A DNA stretch of 64,000 bases from Pseudoruegeria sp. SK021 (GTDB lineage Bacteria > Pseudomonadota > Alphaproteobacteria > Rhodobacterales > Rhodobacteraceae). Below are positions 61,268 to 64,000 of the stretch, piece by piece. The first letter of the stretch is position 1; each line of letters begins with the position of its first letter. The stretch lies in contig NZ_MTBG01000010.1 in the NCBI RefSeq assembly GCF_002119405.1, positions 1 to 64,000 on the forward strand. The letters run 5' to 3'. The translations under genes and the position numbers were made by a program. The notes below the pieces were generated by a model. The model saw nothing but the letters and a program-made list of their open reading frames with translations. It did no database searches and was not told the DNA's origin.

Positions 61268-62346
61268 CGATAGAATGGGGAGACGTCCTGTGGGCGTCGC
61301 TGCCGATACCGGCGATTTTACTGAATGCCGATGATACAATTGCCGATGTGACGCCGTCAGCCGAGGTCTTTCTGAATACCTCAGCCAAGGCAATGCGCGA
61401 CACGCCGGTCTGGGATCGGATCATGATCGACGCGCCGCTAGAGCGGGCCTTTTCCCGGGTCCGTATTGATGGCTCGGCGCTGTTCATCAACGATGTCGAT
61501 GTCAGCAGCGGCAACCGCCCGCCGGTTCACTGCAACATCCAGATCGGCCCGGTGTCGGACGATTCTGGCAAGGTGCTGTTACTGATAGAACCGCGCCAGA
61601 TCGCAGATCGGATGGACCGGGCCAGCCTGTCGAAATCAGCGGCGAAATCCGCCATCGGCATGGCCGAAATGCTGGCCCATGAAATCAAGAACCCTTTGGC
61701 GGGCATCACCGGCGCGGCGCAGCTTTTGGCCATGAGCCTCAGTGCCGAAGATCGCGAAATGACCGATCTGATCGTGGCCGAAGCGCGCCGGGTGATGAAG
61801 CTGCTAGAGCAGGTCGAGCAGTTCGGAAACCTGCGGCCGCCCAAGCGGTGTTCGCTTAATCTGCATGATCTGCTGGACCGGGCGCGCCGGTCTGCCAGCG
61901 TCGGCGTCGCCGCCCAGATGAAGATCGTGGAAGATTACGATCCGTCTCTGCCCAATACTTACGTCGACGGGGATCAGATCCTTCAGGTTTTCCAAAATTT
62001 GATGAAGAACGCTGCTCAAGCCGCTGAAAAGAATGGCGGCGGCACCATCAGACTACGCACATTCTATGACCTCTCGCTGCGGTTGCGGCGTCCGGATGGC
62101 AGCGGCGCACCCTTGCCGCTTCAGGTTGAGGTCATTGATGACGGTCCGGGGATCCCGCCCGAGATCGCAAGTGACATTTTCGATCCGTTTGTGTCGGGTC
62201 GCGAAAACGGCACCGGCCTTGGATTGGCCTTGGTGTCGAAGATCATCGCAGAACATGAAGGCTGGATCGGGGTCGAAAGCGTGCCGGGACGCACGGTTTT
62301 TCGAATCTCGTTACCGGTCGCACCTAAAGAGACGGAGATATCCTGA
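61264..62346 (+). CDS. ntrB: Nitrogen sensor kinase/phosphatase NtrB
   Basis: 360 residues: N-terminal PAS-like domain, H-box [20 protein letters not shown] (His139), N-box [20 protein letters not shown], and G-box [20 protein letters not shown]. It phosphorylates NtrC when PII is uridylylated. The start overlaps the dus stop (ATGA) and its stop overlaps ntrC by one base. Confidence 0.96.
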   Translation: MTIEWGDVLWASLPIPAILLNADDTIADVTPSAEVFLNTSAKAMRDTPVWDRIMIDAPLERAFSRVRIDGSALFINDVDVSSGNRPPVHCNIQIGPVSDDSGKVLLLIEPRQIADRMDRASLSKSAAKSAIGMAEMLAHEIKNPLAGITGAAQLLAMSLSAEDREMTDLIVAEARRVMKLLEQVEQFGNLRPPKRCSLNLHDLLDRARRSASVGVAAQMKIVEDYDPSLPNTYVDGDQILQVFQNLMKNAAQAAEKNGGGTIRLRTFYDLSLRLRRPDGSGAPLPLQVEVIDDGPGIPPEIASDIFDPFVSGRENGTGLGLALVSKIIAEHEGWIGVESVPGRTVFRISLPVAPKETEIS

Positions 62347-63710
62347 TGGACGGCACGGTTCTAGTTGCCGACGACGACCGCACGATCCGGACAGTGCTGA
62401 CCCAAGCGCTGACCCGGGCCGGGTGCAAGGTTCACGCCACATCGTCCCTTGTGACGCTGATGCGCTGGGTCGAAGAGGGCAAGGGGGATCTGGTGATCTC
62501 GGATGTCATAATGCCCGACGGAAATGGGCTGGAGGCGCTGCCAAGAATTTCAGCCGAACGGCCGGGCCTGCCGGTGATCGTGATTTCGGCGCAAAACACG
62601 ATCATGACCGCGATTCAGGCCGCCGAGGCCGAAGCCTTCGACTACCTGCCAAAACCCTTCGATTTGCCGGACCTGATGAAACGCGCCTCGCGGGCGTTGG
62701 AGGTCAAGCGCCGGGTTCATACCCCGAAGGCCGCCACCGACTCCGCGCAGGACGACCTGCCGTTGGTGGGGCGGACCCCGGCGATGCAGGCCCTTTACCG
62801 GCTTGTCGCCCGGGTCATGAACACCGAGCTTCCGGTCATGGTCCATGGGGAAAGTGGCACGGGTAAATCCTTGATTGCGAAAGCAATCCACGACTTCAGT
62901 GACCGCCGTTCCATGCCCTTTATTGTGGCCTCGGCGGCCGATCTGGATGGGGCCGATGGACCCGCCAATTTGACCGCTCGGGCGCGGGGCGGATCGATTT
63001 TGTTTGATGAAGTGGGTGATTTCAGCAGTGATGCGCAGGCGCGGATTGTGCGGATGCTGGATAATTTCAGCGATCCGGTGCCGCGGATCATGGCCACATC
63101 GCAGCGCGACCTGACCGTCAAGATCGAGGCCGGTGAGTTCCGGCAAGACCTGTTTTACCGATTGGGCGGGGTAACGATTGCGGTACCGTCCTTGCGCGAA
63201 CGGGTTGATGACATCCCGCTTTTGGCCAGTCACTTTCTGGCTCGGGCCGAACGGGATGGCGATCCGGCCCGCAGCTTTGCCCCCGACGCGCTGGAAATGA
63301 TCCGGAGTTTCGGATGGCCCGGCAACGTACGGCAGTTGGAAAATACTGTGCGCCGGTTGGTCGTGACCAGCGCCGAAGACGCAATTACCCGTGCGGATGT
63401 TGATAATGTCCTTGGAAATCAACCCTCTCGGGAACCACTTTCCGGCAGAACCGACAGTGAAAAGTTATCCGCGTCGGTCGGATCGCACCTGCGACGCTAT
63501 TTCGATCTGCATGGGGGCGTCTTGCCACCCCCGGGCCTGTATCAGCGCATTCTGAAAGAGGTGGAAACGCCGCTGATCGAGATTGCGTTGGATGCCACGG
63601 GCGGCAATCAGGCGAAATGCGCCGATCTTCTTGGGATCAATCGGAACACCCTGCGGAAGAAAATCACGGATCTGGATATCCGCGTGACACGTCGGCGCAA
63701 ATTGATGTAA
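62346..63710 (+). CDS. ntrC: Nitrogen response regulator NtrC, Rhodobacter type
   Basis: 454 residues. Receiver domain with acceptor Asp53 ([10 protein letters not shown]), AAA+ domain with Walker [15 protein letters not shown], Walker [12 protein letters not shown], and a C-terminal Fis helix-turn-helix ([20 protein letters not shown]). Between Walker A and B the GAFTGA loop that contacts sigma-54 is absent and the region is shortened. This is the known feature of Rhodobacter capsulatus NtrC, which works with sigma-70 RNA polymerase. Confidence 0.95.
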   Translation: MDGTVLVADDDRTIRTVLTQALTRAGCKVHATSSLVTLMRWVEEGKGDLVISDVIMPDGNGLEALPRISAERPGLPVIVISAQNTIMTAIQAAEAEAFDYLPKPFDLPDLMKRASRALEVKRRVHTPKAATDSAQDDLPLVGRTPAMQALYRLVARVMNTELPVMVHGESGTGKSLIAKAIHDFSDRRSMPFIVASAADLDGADGPANLTARARGGSILFDEVGDFSSDAQARIVRMLDNFSDPVPRIMATSQRDLTVKIEAGEFRQDLFYRLGGVTIAVPSLRERVDDIPLLASHFLARAERDGDPARSFAPDALEMIRSFGWPGNVRQLENTVRRLVVTSAEDAITRADVDNVLGNQPSREPLSGRTDSEKLSASVGSHLRRYFDLHGGVLPPPGLYQRILKEVETPLIEIALDATGGNQAKCADLLGINRNTLRKKITDLDIRVTRRRKLM

Positions 63711-63795
63711 TAGGGCAACAGAGGCGTGGCCGATGTGTCGCAACATCAGCGCCCTAGGTCGGGGGCTGATGTCCCCCTTACATCGGGGGTGTCAC

Positions 63796-64000
63796 ATGCG
63801 CACTGATCTGGGTCGTGCGACATGGCTGAAGATCAATCAGATCAGGCAACGGAAACGGGTTCAAAACCTTGCGACGCTTGGTTTGGTGGCGTTGGGACCC
63901 GTTCTTGCCGTGACCACGTTCATGGTGCTCGGACCGCTTGGCCTTGAGGTGTCGTCGATGGGACTTCGGCTGGCGTTGCTGGCCGATCTGATCTACGTCC
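63796..64000 (+). CDS. ntrY: Sensor kinase NtrY, N-terminal part
   Basis: The frame runs off the window end. It gives MRTDLGRATWLKINQIRQRK and then membrane segments TLGLVALGPVLAVTTFMVLG and LRLALLADLIYV, the start of the NtrY membrane domain. In-frame ATGs at 63769 and 63733 are alternative starts. Position after ntrC supports NtrY. Confidence 0.75.
   Translation, partial: MRTDLGRATWLKINQIRQRKRVQNLATLGLVALGPVLAVTTFMVLGPLGLEVSSMGLRLALLADLIYV

Overview
The window looks like chromosome of an alphaproteobacterium of the Rhodobacteraceae (Roseobacter group). The gene order and families point that way: nifR3/dus-ntrB-ntrC-ntrY with an NtrC that lacks the GAFTGA loop, a TakPQM-type TRAP transporter, fused IspDF followed by PgpA and CinA, an Entner-Doudoroff edd-eda pair, arginyl/leucyl-transferase Bpt with RDD and DUF2852 neighbours, an IalB-family protein, and a short L33. 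DNA is GC-rich and densely coded. The genus cannot be fixed from this sequence alone. I recognise no rRNA or tRNA genes and no CRISPR array; one structural RNA, RNase P RNA, is clear.

Layout. Positions 1-7000 are a decayed accessory stretch: an IS3-type end truncates a HAD hydrolase, a broken IS5-family transposase follows, and an S66 peptidase, a GAF histidine kinase and a DUF2092 protein are scattered among non-coding remnants. Positions 7094-9867 hold an alkylsulfatase divergent from a Crp/Fnr regulator. Positions 9964-18119 are two divergent operons that look like one catabolic regulon: a TRAP transporter plus SDR dehydrogenase on the minus strand, and IclR regulator, SCP-x-like thiolase, acyl-CoA synthetase and a PPC/DUF296 protein on the plus strand. 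A frameshifted IS3 OrfA relic and an orphan small protein close this island (18117-18854).

From 19 kb onward the content is mostly core. It includes gatCA, a lipoprotein and amidase leading into rnpB, a TerB-like protein, rpmG, a Bax-inhibitor-1 membrane protein, hisN with a guanine-deaminase-type hydrolase, and a divergent cell-wall pair (MepK-like endopeptidase and YcbB-like L,D-transpeptidase). Next come lpxD-acp-KAS, ialB, a CorC-type CBS protein and a metallophosphoesterase, then takPQM, the DUF2852-RDD-bpt operon, glnE, edd-eda, an RlmI-like methyltransferase with a PIN protein, katA divergent from oxyR, lipA, hpt, a RatA-like START protein, cinA-pgpA-ispDF, and the dus-ntrBC-ntrY nitrogen operon, whose last gene runs off the end.

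The most informative non-coding signals are these: two copies of a 19-bp palindrome flanking a well-formed promoter ahead of DUF2852; an rnpB promoter whose -10 overlaps the stop codon of the preceding amidase gene; strong hairpins between the dctP and dctQ genes of both TRAP operons; and a 19-bp-stem hairpin at 6532-6577. I did not find a convincing wholly new multi-gene system. The best candidates for undescribed biology are the TRAP/thiolase/PPC regulon and the paired-palindrome regulon.
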